DNA of 23,931 nt, taken from NCBI GenBank assembly GCA_900553695.1, contig USEM01000018.1, forward strand, positions 1-23,931, written 5' to 3'. Both the position numbers and the translations under genes were made by a program. This document shows, piece after piece, positions 22,297-23,931 of this stretch (within the stretch, counting starts at the first letter, position 1; the number at the start of each line of letters is the position of its first letter). Below the pieces are notes generated by a model. It saw only the letters and a program-made list of their open reading frames with translations, did not search any database and was not told the origin of the DNA. The stretch is from an uncultured Clostridium sp. GTDB lineage: Bacteria > Bacillota > Clostridia > TANB77 > CAG-508.

Positions 22297-23052
22297 ATGA
22301 GCAAAAATTTTATAATTACAAATGATAATGTTAGAGAATATGCGAAAAAAATTGGAGAATGGATAAAAAATAAAGTAAATGAAGCAGGAACAGAAGGTGT
22401 AGTTCTGGGAATGAGCGGTGGAGTGGATTGTAGCACAGTTGCAATGCTTTGCAAAAATGCAGGAATAAAGGTACATTTGGTTATTTTACCATATGGCGAA
22501 CACATGAAAAATTCAAACACATATAGCAATGCAATGGAGCTTATAAATACATCTAGTTTTGAGTATCATATATTTGATATTAAACCAGCAGTCGATGCAC
22601 TTATAATTCCAACAGAAGAAACAACATATAAAACAGAACTTGCAAGAGCAAACATTAGACCAAGAATTAGAATGACATATCTATATGAATATGCTCAAAT
22701 TAATAATTTGCTTGTAATAGGCACAGGGAATCTATCAGAAGCAACGGTTGGTTACTTCACAAAATGGGGAGATGGGGCACACGACTTAAACCCACTTGCA
22801 AATTTAACAAAAAGAGAAGTATATATACTAGCAAAATATTTAGGTGTTCCAAAAGCAATAATAAATGCTAAACCATCAGCTGATCTTTGGCCAGGACAAA
22901 CAGATGAAGATGAACTTGGCTTAACATATGAACAAATTGATGAATTTATCTTAAATGGGACTTCAGGAGATAACAAGATAGATGAAATAATACAAACAAA
23001 AAAAGATAGAAATACCCACAAATTAGAGCCAATAGCAAAATTTGAAGATTAG
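22297..23052 (+). CDS. nadE: NH3-dependent NAD+ synthetase
   Basis: Amidates nicotinate adenine dinucleotide to NAD using ammonia and ATP. The 251-residue protein lacks a glutaminase domain, so it is the ammonia-dependent type. It has the PP-loop LGMSGGVDCSTV (residues 38-48), where most members have SGG.DS; here Cys45 replaces the Ser after Asp44. GTGNLSEATVGYFTKWGDGAHDLNP and PSADLWPGQTDEDELG are canonical substrate loops. AAAGGAG at 22281-22287 precedes the ATG. It shares the pathway with nadD at the window start, where the two enzymes catalyse consecutive steps. The nucleosidase gene follows after 13 bases. Confidence 0.95.
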   Translation: MSKNFIITNDNVREYAKKIGEWIKNKVNEAGTEGVVLGMSGGVDCSTVAMLCKNAGIKVHLVILPYGEHMKNSNTYSNAMELINTSSFEYHIFDIKPAVDALIIPTEETTYKTELARANIRPRIRMTYLYEYAQINNLLVIGTGNLSEATVGYFTKWGDGAHDLNPLANLTKREVYILAKYLGVPKAIINAKPSADLWPGQTDEDELGLTYEQIDEFILNGTSGDNKIDEIIQTKKDRNTHKLEPIAKFED

Positions 23053-23065
23053 GAAGGAAACATTT

Positions 23066-23746
23066 ATGAAAAAGATAGTAATAATAGCTGCAATGGATGA
23101 AGAACTTGAAGCTATACAAAACAAGTTTGAAAATGTAGAAGAAAAGAAGTTAAAAGACTTGGTATATTATGAGGGACAGGCAAAAGGAAAAGAATATGTT
23201 TTAACAAAATGTGGAGTAGGAAAAGTAAACTCTGCAAGAGTAACACAAATGTTAATAGATAACTTTGATATAGAATACATTATGAATGTAGGAATAGCAG
23301 GGTCTTTAAATGATGAACTTGAAATTGGAGATATTGTAATAGGTAAAAAACTAGTACAGCACGATTTTGATATAACAGCATTTGGACACGAAAAAGGCTA
23401 TATAACAGATACAGGAAGGATCTTCGAAAGCGATGATAATTTAACAAAAGAATATAACAAACTAAATGGAGAATATAAAATACTTGTTGGAACAATTGCA
23501 TCTGGCGACATATTCTGCAATCAAGTTTCAATGAAAGAAAAAATTAGAACCAAATTTAATGCAGACTGTGTAGAAATGGAAGGAGCAGCCATAGCACAAG
23601 TGTGTACCCTAAACAAAGTTCCTTTCATTGTAATACGCTCAATTTCAGACAAACCAAACGGTAGAAATCATATAGATATAGAAAAGTTTACTAAAATGGC
23701 ATCAAAAAGGTGTGCAGATTTGGTAATTAAGGGAGAAAATGCTTAA
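23066..23746 (+). CDS. mtnN: 5'-methylthioadenosine/S-adenosylhomocysteine nucleosidase
   Basis: Hydrolyses MTA and SAH to adenine and the thioribose, part of the activated-methyl cycle. The 226-residue protein has the family N-terminus KIVIIAAMDEELEAI with the catalytic Glu12, CGVGKVNSA, MNVGIAGSL, the TIASGDIF loop, CVEMEGAAIAQVC (Glu binding ribose) and the catalytic Asp in RSISDKPNG. Length is typical (about 230). AGGAAGG (23051-23057) lies 8 bases before the ATG at 23066, so the in-frame TTG at 23042 is not the start. It is probably co-transcribed with nadE. Confidence 0.96.
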   Translation: MKKIVIIAAMDEELEAIQNKFENVEEKKLKDLVYYEGQAKGKEYVLTKCGVGKVNSARVTQMLIDNFDIEYIMNVGIAGSLNDELEIGDIVIGKKLVQHDFDITAFGHEKGYITDTGRIFESDDNLTKEYNKLNGEYKILVGTIASGDIFCNQVSMKEKIRTKFNADCVEMEGAAIAQVCTLNKVPFIVIRSISDKPNGRNHIDIEKFTKMASKRCADLVIKGENA

Positions 23747-23752
23747 AAACAC

Positions 23753-23876
23753 TTGCTTTTTTACCAGAAATATAGTACAATAGTTAAGGTAAAAATTACC
23801 TTTTACTTAGCTTAATAGAGAAATCCGACTTTAAGTTCAGTTTAAGGCAAATATTAATTAAAAGGAGGAATTTAGC
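23753..23876 (+). promoter_or_regulatory. Promoter and leader of rpsO
   Basis: TTGCTT (23753-23758), 17 bases and TACAAT (23776-23781) form a moderate promoter. AAGGTAA-AAA-TTACCTT (23786-23802) is a hairpin at the transcript start that could also weakly end mtnN transcripts. The remaining leader has small complementary CTTAA/TTAAG stretches before AAAGGAGG (23861-23868). S15 genes in many bacteria carry an autoregulatory leader here; I cannot confirm a known class. Confidence 0.45.
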
Positions 23877-23931
23877 ATGACTAAAGAAAGAAAGACAGAA
23901 ATCATTAAAAATTTCGGTAGAGATGAAAAAG
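23877..23931 (+). CDS. rpsO: Ribosomal protein S15, N-terminal fragment (runs off the window)
   Basis: The first 18 codons read MTKERKTEIIKNFGRDEK, which matches the S15 N-terminus (pattern K...I...FGR.E.DTGS). S15 binds 16S rRNA and helps assemble the small-subunit platform. AAAGGAGG lies 8 bases before the ATG. The gene continues beyond 23931. It starts a new transcription unit after mtnN; in many Firmicutes pnp follows. Confidence 0.85.
   Translation, partial: MTKERKTEIIKNFGRDEK

Noticed and set aside
274..23531. Many open frames on the minus strand
   Set aside because: All lie opposite strongly conserved + strand genes, are low-complexity (Leu/Phe/Ser-rich) and lack ribosome binding sites.
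1..23931. CRISPR arrays, insertion sequences, prophage genes
   Set aside because: No regularly spaced direct repeats, transposase, integrase or phage structural motifs were seen on either strand.

Overview
The window comes from an AT-rich, Gram-positive, probably anaerobic bacterium of the class Clostridia, most likely an uncultured lineage. Evidence: strong AGGAGG-type ribosome binding sites, near-consensus TTGACA/TATAAT promoters, a spore gene (dipicolinate synthase subunit B), a very large 2-hydroxyacyl-CoA dehydratase activase protein typical of fermenting Clostridia, and strongly A/T-ending codons. Every gene I support lies on the + strand. Species cannot be named from the sequence alone.

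Layout. 1-1340: the tail of an unknown gene, nadD (NAD synthesis) and dpaB (spore dipicolinate), closed by a terminator. 1322-8169: a lower-glycolysis operon gap-pgk-(unknown membrane protein)-tpiA-gpmI-eno, followed at once by tRNA-Gln(CTG). 8237-10165: a two-gene unit encoding a GNAT-like protein with a large insertion and an M23 peptidase without a signal peptide. 10188-12110: three single-gene units: a small unknown gene with foreign codon use, class I fructose-bisphosphate aldolase, and a small membrane protein behind a hairpin-rich leader. 12177-16590: a roughly 1,436-residue dehydratase activase-type protein whose reading frame is broken by two +1 shifts. 16604-16721: a long imperfect hairpin in a gene-free stretch. 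16773-18350: a beta-CASP metallo-beta-lactamase gene with foreign codon use. 18373-18913: a ParE/RelE-type toxin-antitoxin pair. 18972-21546: recN and pgeF. 21573-22222: an LRV-repeat gene with foreign codon use. 22240-23746: nadE and an MTA/SAH nucleosidase gene. 23753-23931: the leader and first codons of rpsO.

How the genes work together. The glycolytic operon supplies five consecutive steps from triose phosphate to phosphoenolpyruvate, and the aldolase that feeds it sits 3 kb downstream under its own promoter. nadD and nadE are two late steps of NAD synthesis, and NAD is the cofactor of GapA.

Most notable observation. The activase gene leaves its frame twice by +1. Both shift windows contain the same local motif, TGC-NNN-CGG-A, and skipping the C of CGG restores the family reading frame each time. 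I found no other in-frame CGG codon in the native-looking genes of the window, while each of the three codon-atypical genes uses CGG as a normal codon. This could be recoding at a rare codon, gene decay or sequence error; the window alone cannot decide.
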